In this document: positions 33,540-41,559 of the stretch, piece after piece
Numbering within the stretch: position 1 is the first letter of the stretch
Layout of the letters: each line of letters opens with the position of its first letter
Origin: Bacteroidota bacterium
Lineage (GTDB): Bacteria > Bacteroidota > Bacteroidia > Bacteroidales > Dysgonomonadaceae
Length of the DNA: 64,000 bases
Assembly: GCA_023388315.1 (NCBI GenBank)
Contig: JAEWGM010000021.1
Location: 62,001 to 126,000, forward strand
Reading direction: 5' to 3'
Made by a program: the position numbers and the translations under genes
Notes under the pieces: model-generated
Told to the model about the DNA's origin: nothing
The model's database searches: none
Seen by the model: only the letters and a program-made list of their open reading frames with translations

Positions 33540-33545
33540 GTTTCG

Positions 33546-33605
33546 ATGTTATTCAGTAGTTATTCAATTGTTATTCGGTAGTTATTAAGTTGTTGTTCGG
33601 TTCTT
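33546..33605. repeat. Degenerate short tandem repeat (GTTATTC-rich)
   Basis: Imperfect units resembling AGTAGTTATTC, CAATTGTTATTC, GGTAGTTATT and AAGTTGTTGTTCGG fill the gap between the esterase and the BASS transporter genes. Confidence 0.7.
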
Positions 33606-34532
33606 TTAGTTATAGTAGTTGGCAGGGTTTGTGGAGGTGTCGGATTGGCGAAGTTTATCTTTCAGGTTGATATCCAGCATCCATTGTTGACGATTGAAGA
33701 CGAAATCGCGTATAAACTGCTCAATTTCGGGCAGAAATTCCTTCATCGGGTATTCCGATACGTCGTGTCCCATATCCTCCATAGTGTAAAATGTATAAGG
33801 GTAGCCTTGTTGTTTAAATCGTTTTGTTAGCGGCTCCGAACCGAAAACGCCAAGCCTGAAAAACCTTGTTTTGCCGTAAGGCACCAGTTTATCGGCGCTG
33901 CCGTGAAAAAACAGGGTAGGGGCGGGGCGCAGCGTGTAAGAAGGCGTACCCTCTGTGCTGAAGATGGAGCCGGCAAACGATATGACGCCCGCGTATTGAA
34001 AATCATCGGGAAGTACGTTTGCCGATTCGCGCAAGTCGCGTTTCTCGTAATCGGCTTGCAGCACGGTCATCGCGCCGGCACTTGACCCGCTAATGATGAT
34101 GTTTGAAGTGTCTATATTCAACTCATCGGCGTGTTCAAGCAAGTAAGCGGTAGCGGAATACAAATCGGCAACGGCCATAGCAATGGCGTTCCGGAGCGGT
34201 TTGTTGTTGAAAATTCCGGGCGCTTTTTGGCCTTTCATTCCCAAGCGATAATCAATGGAAACCACTTTAAAACCTTTTTCGGCAAAGTATTTGAAATAAT
34301 CGGCATAAAGTTCCGCGTCGCGGGCTCCTTCTTTAAAGCCGCCACCAAAAACAAAGAGAAGGCACGGTTGTTTAAGCGTGAACGCTGAATCGGCGGAATA
34401 AATATCCATGTTTAATTCTTGTCCGTCTTTCACGGCAAACATACGCGTTTCTTTTTTGGGCGAGGCGCCAAAAAGAAATATCGGCAAGAAAAATGCCGAT
34501 AACAAAATCGATAATTTTTTTCTTGATGTCAT
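33606..34532 (-). CDS. Secreted alpha/beta hydrolase (esterase/lipase type)
   Basis: 308 aa. A signal peptide ends near FGA-SP (residue 24). The oxyanion-hole motif FGGGF, the nucleophile elbow GSSAGA, the acid in HGSADKLVP and the histidine in MGHDVSEYP give a complete triad in the order of the carboxylesterase/HSL-like family. It should hydrolyse an ester in the periplasm or outside the cell. It stands alone. Confidence 0.87.
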   Translation of the reverse strand: MTSRKKLSILLSAFFLPIFLFGASPKKETRMFAVKDGQELNMDIYSADSAFTLKQPCLLFVFGGGFKEGARDAELYADYFKYFAEKGFKVVSIDYRLGMKGQKAPGIFNNKPLRNAIAMAVADLYSATAYLLEHADELNIDTSNIIISGSSAGAMTVLQADYEKRDLRESANVLPDDFQYAGVISFAGSIFSTEGTPSYTLRPAPTLFFHGSADKLVPYGKTRFFRLGVFGSEPLTKRFKQQGYPYTFYTMEDMGHDVSEYPMKEFLPEIEQFIRDFVFNRQQWMLDINLKDKLRQSDTSTNPANYYN

Positions 34533-34581
34533 AGAATAATCAATGTGATTTTTGGGATAATTTTTATTGATAAGAGCCGGA

Positions 34582-35148
34582 TTATGGTTTCGAAATAAAT
34601 TCTTTTATCACGCGCAGCGTGTCTTCTTTTGCGCGGTCGAAATCATCGTTTTGGATGATGGCGTCGAATTGTGGCGCGAAACTCATTTCATATTCGGCTT
34701 TTGCCAAGCGATTTTCAATGATGTGCGGCAAATCCGTTCCGCGTTTCTCCAAGCGCTCCCGCAGCACTTCCACCGATGGCGGCATCACAAAAATACTCAA
34801 CGCGCGGCCGCCATATATCTTCTTTACGTTTAAGCCGCCAATGCAATCGATGTCTAACACCACGTTTTTGCCTTCGGCCAGAATGCGGTCCACCTCACTT
34901 TTGAGCGTGCCGTAGAATTTATTGGGATACACCTCTTCGTATTCCAGAAATTCACCGTTGGCAATTTTTTCTCGAAACGCGTCAGGCGTAAGAAAATAAT
35001 ACTCCACGCCATCTTTCTCTTCGCCACGCGGCAACCGGCTGGTGGCGGAAACCGAAAACCGCAAGTTTAAATTTTGCGTGAGCAAATACCGCACAATGGT
35101 GGATTTGCCCGCTCCCGATGGCGCTGAAAAAATAATTAATTTACTCAT
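34582..35148 (-). CDS. gmk: Guanylate kinase
   Basis: 188 aa, the usual length. It phosphorylates GMP to GDP with ATP. Seen are the P-loop SAPSGAGKST at residues 8-17, the GMP-binding TSRLPRGEEKDGVEYYFLT and the LDIDCIGGLNVKKI block. The neighbour upstream is the YicC gene, a pairing common in many bacteria. Confidence 0.97.
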   Translation of the reverse strand: MSKLIIFSAPSGAGKSTIVRYLLTQNLNLRFSVSATSRLPRGEEKDGVEYYFLTPDAFREKIANGEFLEYEEVYPNKFYGTLKSEVDRILAEGKNVVLDIDCIGGLNVKKIYGGRALSIFVMPPSVEVLRERLEKRGTDLPHIIENRLAKAEYEMSFAPQFDAIIQNDDFDRAKEDTLRVIKEFISKP

Positions 35149-35235
35149 AATGCTATAATGCTTAGGGCGTTGAGCTTTGGGCGGAGGGTGGAAATACGAT
35201 AATCACTTTCACCTTTTCGCCCAGTGTGCTACGCG

Positions 35236-36108
35236 CTACAAAATATTCAATATTTGTTCTTTAATTTGTTCCAGTTCGTCTTTCATTTGAACCACAATGC
35301 GTTGCATTTCTGAGTGGTTCGATTTTGAGCCAAGCGTATTGACTTCGCGGCCAATTTCTTGCGCGATGAACCCGAGTTTTTTGCCTTGCGATTTTTTGTC
35401 GCGCAAGGTTTCGATGAAATAATCGAGGTGGTTTGCCAAGCGCGATTTTTCTTCGTTTACATCCAGTTTTTCGATGTAATAAATCAACTCCTGTTCAAAT
35501 CGGTTTTTATCGAAATCGGTCGTTTCCAGTTGTTTTAATCCTTCGGAAAGTTTGGTTTTTACCTTTTCCAACCGTTCGTTTTCGTATAATTCCACCTCCG
35601 AAAGAAGTGTGCGAATGTTGTCAATTTTTTCTGTCAGAAGGCTTTCCAACATTTCGCCTTCTTGTTGGCGAAAAGAAACCACTTCTTCCACGGCTTTGTT
35701 CACTGCGCGTTCAATGGTGCTCCATTCTTCCTCATCCAATTCTTCCACGTCTTGTTTCATTACATCGGGTAAGCGAAGTAGTGTTGTGAGCCAATCGTGT
35801 GGTTGTTCAACGTTCATTTCTTGTGATAAACTCAATAGTTCGCGATGGTATTGTTTGAGAACGTGGTGGTCTATTTTAGAAGAAACGTCTTTGGAAATGT
35901 ATTCAATGTTGAATGACAAATCGATTTTGCCGCGTTCCAGTTTCTTGGATAAATCGTTGCGCAAACCGATTTCCTTTTCCCTGTACAGCGCGGGAATGCG
36001 GGTAAATAAATCGAACTGTTTGCTGTTCAACGATTTTACTTCAATGGTTATTTTCTTGTTTGGAAGTTCGGCAACGGCTTTGCCGTAACCGGTCATTGAA
36101 TGAGTCAT
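35236..36108 (-). CDS. yicC: YicC family endoribonuclease-like protein
   Basis: 290 aa from the ATG at 36106-36108. The frame stays open upstream to 36222, but the family begins with xxSMTGYGKA, which fits this ATG, and a promoter element sits between the two candidates. The N-terminal YicC domain (SMTGYGKA, EVKSLNSKQFDLFTRIP) and the C-terminal DUF1732 region (FIAQEIGREVNTLGSKS, DELEQIKEQILNI) are complete. Members are reported as endoribonucleases affecting RNA turnover. gmk follows 87 bp downstream. Confidence 0.93.
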   Translation of the reverse strand: MTHSMTGYGKAVAELPNKKITIEVKSLNSKQFDLFTRIPALYREKEIGLRNDLSKKLERGKIDLSFNIEYISKDVSSKIDHHVLKQYHRELLSLSQEMNVEQPHDWLTTLLRLPDVMKQDVEELDEEEWSTIERAVNKAVEEVVSFRQQEGEMLESLLTEKIDNIRTLLSEVELYENERLEKVKTKLSEGLKQLETTDFDKNRFEQELIYYIEKLDVNEEKSRLANHLDYFIETLRDKKSQGKKLGFIAQEIGREVNTLGSKSNHSEMQRIVVQMKDELEQIKEQILNIL

Positions 36109-36125
36109 AGTGTTTTTGTTTTTTA

Positions 36126-36133
36126 CAAAGGTA
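36126..36133 (-). promoter_or_regulatory. Probable -7 element of the yicC-gmk unit
   Basis: TACCTTTG on the minus strand (TAnnTTTG), 18 bp before the ATG at 36108; it supports that start. Confidence 0.55.
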
Positions 36134-36223
36134 ATAAAAAAGTTATGAGTAATGAGGGATATGTAGAGTGAGATTGTGGCGTATAACTGAGGCAATGTAT
36201 CAAAAGTAAAACCTTCTATCAAA

Positions 36224-36316
36224 TTGTCATACTGAATGTAGCTTTAGCGGAATGAAGTATCTATAATTGATGATAAAATAGATTTTTCTCCGCCAACCGG
36301 CGGATCAAAATGACAA
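36224..36316. repeat. 93-bp element with 12-bp imperfect terminal inverted repeats
   Basis: The left end TTGTCATACTGA and the right end TCAAAATGACAA are inverted repeats with two mismatches. An internal stem TCCGCC/GGCGGA lies near 36290-36305. No coding potential; it looks like a small non-autonomous element. The gap 36109-36427 otherwise holds the yicC promoter and a terminator. Confidence 0.65.
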
Positions 36317-36377
36317 AACGAAAGGACATCAACGTTTTTGAGATAACTTCTTTCCCCAAACAACTTTCCAGAAAACA

Positions 36378-36406
36378 AAAAAGCCGTCATTTTCCGACGG
36401 CTTTTT
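36378..36406 (-). terminator. Rho-independent terminator after rprY
   Basis: AAAAAGCCGTC pairs with GACGGCTTTTT around a 7-base loop; the A/T flanks make it effective on the minus strand after the response regulator. Confidence 0.85.
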
Positions 36407-36427
36407 ATATTGGTGCATACAATTACA

Positions 36428-37141
36428 CTATTCTTCTGCATTTTCATCATCGGTTGGTACGATGAGTTTATACCCTTTACCGTGAATATTGATGATTTCG
36501 ATATTCGGTTCGGGTTTCAATAGTTTTCTCAATTTGGTGATGTACACGTCCATGCTTCGTGCATTGAAATAGGTGTCTTCTTCCCAAATTTGTTTCAGCG
36601 CGTGGTTGCGCTCCAGAATATCGTTGGCGTGAGCGCAAAGTTGTGCCAGCAATTCCGATTCTTTGGTGGTGAGTTTAGTTTGCTCATCGCCAATGGTGAG
36701 GATTTGCTTTTGCGTGTCAAACGACATTGTGCCGAAGTTATACACTTGCTGTTCTTTGTTTTTCTTGCCTTTTACGCGACGTATGATGGCTTCGATGCGA
36801 AGCACCAGCTCTTCCATGCTGAAAGGTTTGGTAATGTAATCGTCGGCTCCTGCTTTGAAACCTTCCAATACATCTTCTTTCATATTTTTAGCGGTAAGGA
36901 AAATTACGGGAATCTCCGTGTTAATGGTTCTGATTTCCTTCACCAGTGTTACGCCGTCTTTTTTAGGCATCATTACGTCAACAATGCAAAGGTCGTATTT
37001 GGTTTTTACAAATCCTTTGAATCCGGCTTCCCCATCGGGGAACAAGTCTGTTTCAAACCCCTTTGCTTGAAGATATTCTCTCAGCAACATGCCAAGGTTT
37101 TCATCATCTTCACATAAAAAAATTTTCAATTTTTCTTCCAT
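36428..37141 (-). CDS. rprY: OmpR-family response regulator (RprY-like)
   Basis: 237 aa. The receiver domain (residues 5-120) has the acidic pocket CEDDE, the phosphoacceptor Asp in CIVDVMMPKKDG, the Thr in FLTAK and the Lys in DYITKPF. The C-terminal winged helix (about 135-230) ends IINIHGKGYKLI. It is followed upstream by a histidine kinase one base away. The gene pair and sequence resemble RprX/RprY, reported from Bacteroides and Porphyromonas; the name is by resemblance only. Confidence 0.92.
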   Translation of the reverse strand: MEEKLKIFLCEDDENLGMLLREYLQAKGFETDLFPDGEAGFKGFVKTKYDLCIVDVMMPKKDGVTLVKEIRTINTEIPVIFLTAKNMKEDVLEGFKAGADDYITKPFSMEELVLRIEAIIRRVKGKKNKEQQVYNFGTMSFDTQKQILTIGDEQTKLTTKESELLAQLCAHANDILERNHALKQIWEEDTYFNARSMDVYITKLRKLLKPEPNIEIINIHGKGYKLIVPTDDENAEE

Positions 37142-37142
37142 A

Positions 37143-38708
37143 TCATTTTTGTGTTATTACGGGTAAACTTATTATAAATTTTGTGCCTTTGCCAAACTCG
37201 CTGTCGGCACGAATTGTTCCGTTTAAATCGTTCACGATTTTCTTCACGTAGGCCAGCCCCAGTCCAAATCCTTTCACATCGTGCCTGTTGCCGGTGTGTA
37301 CGCGGTAAAACCGATCGAATATTTTCTTTGCATCTTCTTTTTTTAACCCAATTCCATTGTCTTCTACCGATATGATGATTTTGGTGCCCTCGTTTTTCGT
37401 TCTAATCATCAACTCCGGCGGAACGTCTGATTTTTTATACTTTAGCGCGTTATCGAGCAAGTTAAACAACACGTTGGTAAAGTGCATTTCGTCCACTTTA
37501 ATGGTAGATTCTTCCGCTTGCAGGTCGATATCGAGCGAGCCGCCGAATTTTTCCACTTTCAACGCGTGTGTGTTGGCCACGCTCACTACCAAGTCGTTGG
37601 CGTCAATTTCACGAAGCTTAAGCGTGGACTGTTGGCGGTCGAAAAGGGACATTTGCAGCACTTTTTCCACTTGAAAGCCCAAGCGTTTTGTTTCGTCGTT
37701 AATCACTCCGGTAACGTGCTTAAACACTTCGGGCGACTTAAGAATGGAGTCGTCTTTCAGCATTTGCGAGGCCAGCGAAATGGTTGAAACGGGCGTTTTA
37801 AGCTCGTGCGTCATGTTGTTAATGAAATCGTTTTTCATTTCAGACAAACGCTTTTGTCTGAAGAGGGATACAATCGTGAATATAAACGTTATCAGCAAAA
37901 TAAACGTGAATATGAACGACGGTATAAAAAAAGAAAGTTCACTGAAAACAAAATTTCTTTTCGTGGGGAAATATACTCTCAGCGTGTTTAATTTTGCCGG
38001 TGGATCGTTTGGAAACAGAATTTGCGACGCAATGGCGTTTTTGTCTTTGGTTGAAAACCCCGGCGATGAATACACCACTTGATTGTTGTGGTTGACTACC
38101 TGAAAACTGTAGGGCACATTCAGTCCGTTATACATCAATTCAAAGCGGATATATTGGTCGAGCGTGTTAAAGTTTATTCTCTTTTCAATTGGCTCGTTGC
38201 TGGCGCGATACATTATTTTGTAAATCACCTCGTCGAGTAACGATCTCTCGTGCAAGTATCGTTTCGACAATGATTGTTGCATATCGTACTGCGTTTTGGC
38301 AATGTGGTCGTAGCCGCTTGGATTTGGCGAGATAAAAACGCCGCTTGTGGCATCGTTGTTTAAAATTCTCGCCTCGCCTGTTATTGTATGCTCAATTCTT
38401 GTTTCACTTCCATCGGGATGAGTAATAACGGTGCTTGTGCTTTCTCTTGTAATGTTTTGCGATGTTCGGGGTTGGATGTAATTGGAATATCGGTTTTCCG
38501 ATTCAATCATATCCTGCTCCAAATAATCTCGGGTTTGTTCCAACTCAAGGTCTCTTGACACGTTGTACAAACTCCTTTTTACCAATTCATCGAATTGTTC
38601 GGTGCGGATATTGAGCGTAGTCCTCATATACCGCAGTTGCAAAAAGAGCAAGGCAAAAAACGCGATAAACATCACCAAAGCAAGCAACCAGATAGTTGAT
38701 TTTTTCAT
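37143..38708 (-). CDS. rprX: Membrane sensor histidine kinase (RprX-like)
   Basis: 521 aa. TM helices near 7-27 and 270-292 enclose a long periplasmic sensor region. The cytoplasmic part has the H-box FINNMTHELKTPVSTISLA, the N-box NLLDNALKYKK, G1 DNGIGLKKED and G2 GFGLGLAYVKKI. There is no obvious HAMP domain between the second TM and the H-box. It ends one base before the rprY start and should phosphorylate that regulator. Confidence 0.93.
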   Translation of the reverse strand: MKKSTIWLLALVMFIAFFALLFLQLRYMRTTLNIRTEQFDELVKRSLYNVSRDLELEQTRDYLEQDMIESENRYSNYIQPRTSQNITRESTSTVITHPDGSETRIEHTITGEARILNNDATSGVFISPNPSGYDHIAKTQYDMQQSLSKRYLHERSLLDEVIYKIMYRASNEPIEKRINFNTLDQYIRFELMYNGLNVPYSFQVVNHNNQVVYSSPGFSTKDKNAIASQILFPNDPPAKLNTLRVYFPTKRNFVFSELSFFIPSFIFTFILLITFIFTIVSLFRQKRLSEMKNDFINNMTHELKTPVSTISLASQMLKDDSILKSPEVFKHVTGVINDETKRLGFQVEKVLQMSLFDRQQSTLKLREIDANDLVVSVANTHALKVEKFGGSLDIDLQAEESTIKVDEMHFTNVLFNLLDNALKYKKSDVPPELMIRTKNEGTKIIISVEDNGIGLKKEDAKKIFDRFYRVHTGNRHDVKGFGLGLAYVKKIVNDLNGTIRADSEFGKGTKFIISLPVITQK

Positions 38709-38988
38709 ACTCTTTGTTTACTTACCTCCTTTTTTAGTGAAAAATCTAATATTAAAGATCGTTTTTTCGTCAATAGAATTAACAAATAAACGACTTTTTT
38801 GTTTAACACATGATCTTAAAATTAAAAAAAATGGTAAAACGAGGTAGCTAACAACATTATTTAATACAAATGGATAGCGACTGTGGTAATTTTATGATTT
38901 ATTGATGGTTCAACCACGGTTAATGCATGCGAAAGCAACGCGAAGCTCAAAAAATACGCTGCTTTACATAACGATGCCAAACGAGTTG

Positions 38989-39753
38989 TTAAGCGTTTTC
39001 TTTATGTTGCAACCTTAATTCTTCTTCTTTGGCCAATTTGGCTTTTTTCTCTTCTTTATCGCGCGCATCGGCCATCATAATCAACTTACGTGAATCAATA
39101 ATGTTTGAAATAAGAAGAAAAAGACAAGCAAGAATTGCTACATAGTGAATTGAGCCGGGAATAAAGAATTCCAAGACAAAAATAAACGCCAAAATGATGC
39201 GCATTTCTGTGGGGCCCACAACGCCGGAATCGATGGAATATTTCCCCGTCACTTTATATCGCAGTTGTGAGGTAATCATTTCCCAACCAAACATCACTAC
39301 AAAGAAATATCCGGCAAGTTTCCACGCGCCCTGAGCGTATAAAATATAGCCCAGGCCTATAAAAATGGTTCCAATCCAGTCAACCGTGATATCCAACGTA
39401 AAGCCATACCATTTGCGGGGCCTGTTTCGGTAATACGCCAGCCGGCCGTCCAACGAATCGCCCACCCAGTTGATGATAAAACCGGCGAGAGTAAGAAAAA
39501 GAAATCCACGATGGACAAACGAGGCCAACACGAGGCTCGATGCCACAAGTAAATTGCCAAAAAGCCCAATGGCCGTAAGTCCGTCCGATGAAATCCATGC
39601 CGGCACACGTTGCACAAGATAGGCAATGAGTTGTTGCTCTTGAACTCGCAGAATATTTGTCCTTTCACGGTCTTTGGCGATGTTCTTGAGTGCCCTCGCC
39701 ATACTGATTTTCCTATATTCCATGTACGCTATTGTTACTTGTTGCTTATCCAA
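38989..39753 (-). CDS. CDP-alcohol phosphatidyltransferase family protein
   Basis: 254 aa with about six TM helices. The active-site block runs GDSLDGRLAYYRNRPRKWYGFTLD then ITVD, giving the aspartates of Dx2DGx2A...Gx3Dx3D. The usual AR in the motif is AY here. The enzyme should move a phosphoalcohol from a CDP carrier to a lipid or sugar alcohol; the acceptor is unknown. The C-terminus is a charged tail rich in K and E. The first 17 residues could be excluded if translation begins at MARALKN. The flanking 39754-40043 gap holds no recognisable feature. Confidence 0.85.
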   Translation of the reverse strand: MDKQQVTIAYMEYRKISMARALKNIAKDRERTNILRVQEQQLIAYLVQRVPAWISSDGLTAIGLFGNLLVASSLVLASFVHRGFLFLTLAGFIINWVGDSLDGRLAYYRNRPRKWYGFTLDITVDWIGTIFIGLGYILYAQGAWKLAGYFFVVMFGWEMITSQLRYKVTGKYSIDSGVVGPTEMRIILAFIFVLEFFIPGSIHYVAILACLFLLISNIIDSRKLIMMADARDKEEKKAKLAKEEELRLQHKENA

Positions 39754-40043
39754 ATGCAGAAAACCTGTTCATACGTACGCATCAACAGCTATTCTGCTAA
39801 CGATTGAACTAAAACGAAACCGATAAAAACCCCACTTTTGGGAGCGTTCTTTTCACGCTATCTATCTCTTTTTGTGATGAATCCGTTTATCAGACGTTTC
39901 TCATTCAACCTTCACCAACACAAAAGTAGGATTTATATTCGATGTTACGAAAATATTACACAAAAGTTTAGTTAAGTTCTGTTAACCAACTCGTGTTTTG
40001 TTGCGGAAAAAGGACAAAAGACGTTGTTTTCAATCGTTGATTT

Positions 40044-41546
40044 TTAGTCCTGTTGTTTCTGAATGTACAGGCCATCGCGCGGTAGCAGCCTTTTGAGGTT
40101 GGCCAAATTATAAACGGTAACAGCTTGAGTAACGGTGGTGTAATTCATATATTCCGGGATGCTCATGTTGTATAAATCCCGGTTGGTGTGCCAAATTTCG
40201 CGGTAGCTGAAATTATATCCCAGCGGGTCGGTATTGCGAAACGATATAACAGGAACACCGTTCATCGCGAAATAGGCGTGGTCGCTTCCGCCGGCGGTTA
40301 CCGGCACGGGTTGTGGCGCACGCGTGCTTTTTTCAACCGTGAACGGTATGTGGGGGTGGTAATTGGCCAGCCCTTCGGTGGCTTTCACAATATCATCGTA
40401 CATATTTTCCGGCACCACCAACCCCGATGCTGCCGTGGGGCCGCCATCGCGGTTAAAGTAATTGGAGATATTGGGTAATTTTTCTTTGTTGTTTTCTACC
40501 CAAAATTTTGAGCCGAGCAAACCGAATTCTTCTCCGGCCCAGAAACAAAAGAGAATGGTGCGGTCGGGACGATTGCCGCCGGCAGCCATAATCATTCGCG
40601 CCATCTCCAAGTTGGGCGCCACGCCGGTGCCGCAATCCACGGCGCCTGTGGCAACATCGTAAGCGTCTATGTGGCAGCCCGACATAACGTATTCATCAGG
40701 AAATTTTGTGCCTCGTATTTTCCCGATAACATTGTGGTATTTTACCGGCCCGGGTTTAAAATGGTTGCGTATATCGAATTCCAACACTACATATTCCCTG
40801 CGTTCCACGCGCTCGCGAATTTGCGTGTATTGGCTTTCATTGAGTTTAATATCGGGGATGTGCGGCAGATTGTCAAACGACAAGTCGTAAAGGTTAGCAC
40901 GGTCATACAAAGCCGTTAACGGCACGGGTGCCGATTGAATGATGCCCAAAATTCCGGCATCCACCATTTCCCGATAAAATAGCGCAGGCACCATGCTTCT
41001 GTCTGCCGGTTCGGTCGTTTTTTCGTTCTCACGAATGACGTGTGCACGTAAAGAATCGGCAAACTCGGAGTGATCTATGGGAAAACCCGTGCTGCTGCCT
41101 TCAATAAGTACCCACGCGCCTTTGAGCGTGCCTTTCATCCGCTCAAATTCCTGACGAGTTTTGGGCTCAATCACCACGTGGCCGCGCTGACGCCCTTTGG
41201 TTCCCGAGGTGTAACTGGGCGTGACAAAATCGAGCGTCATGCTCACATCGCTGTACATATGCCCGAACCACGGGCCACGATTAAAACCGACCGGCACTTC
41301 GCCCACTTCCTGCACTTCCACTTCCAGCCCCCATTGTTTGAGCAGCCCGGCAATCCAGTAAGTCGCGTTCGCGTACGCGTCGGAACCGATTAACCTTCCC
41401 CCGATGCGGTTGGAGAGAACATCCAAGTGCTCCATCGTACGGTTATCGGTTTTGCCCATTTCCATAATGCGGCGAGTGACTTTGTTTTGAGCGCTTACCG
41501 AAACAACAACAAAGCAAAGAAGCAGAATAAATGCATTTTTTCTCAT
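40044..41546 (-). CDS. M28 family metallopeptidase, secreted
   Basis: 500 aa. A signal peptide ends near SVSA-QN (residue 19). A PA-type inserted domain lies between about residues 110 and 260. The M28 zinc sites are visible: H in SGCHIDAYD, D in AVDCGTGVA, the catalytic and ligand Glu pair in WAGEEFGLLGS, D in FNRDGG, and the last His in IWHTNRDLY. It should act as an aminopeptidase or carboxypeptidase in the envelope or outside the cell. It stands 13 bp upstream of the Omp85-type gene stop on the same strand but is probably separate in function. Confidence 0.92.
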   Translation of the reverse strand: MRKNAFILLLCFVVVSVSAQNKVTRRIMEMGKTDNRTMEHLDVLSNRIGGRLIGSDAYANATYWIAGLLKQWGLEVEVQEVGEVPVGFNRGPWFGHMYSDVSMTLDFVTPSYTSGTKGRQRGHVVIEPKTRQEFERMKGTLKGAWVLIEGSSTGFPIDHSEFADSLRAHVIRENEKTTEPADRSMVPALFYREMVDAGILGIIQSAPVPLTALYDRANLYDLSFDNLPHIPDIKLNESQYTQIRERVERREYVVLEFDIRNHFKPGPVKYHNVIGKIRGTKFPDEYVMSGCHIDAYDVATGAVDCGTGVAPNLEMARMIMAAGGNRPDRTILFCFWAGEEFGLLGSKFWVENNKEKLPNISNYFNRDGGPTAASGLVVPENMYDDIVKATEGLANYHPHIPFTVEKSTRAPQPVPVTAGGSDHAYFAMNGVPVISFRNTDPLGYNFSYREIWHTNRDLYNMSIPEYMNYTTVTQAVTVYNLANLKRLLPRDGLYIQKQQD

Positions 41547-41559
41547 AAAGAACCAGTTG

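Noticed and set aside
38725..38735. AAGGAGGT on the minus strand as a ribosome-binding site for the rprX-like kinase
   Set aside because: It lies about 16 bases from the ATG, too far for a normal Shine-Dalgarno interaction, and other genes in the window do not use such sites.
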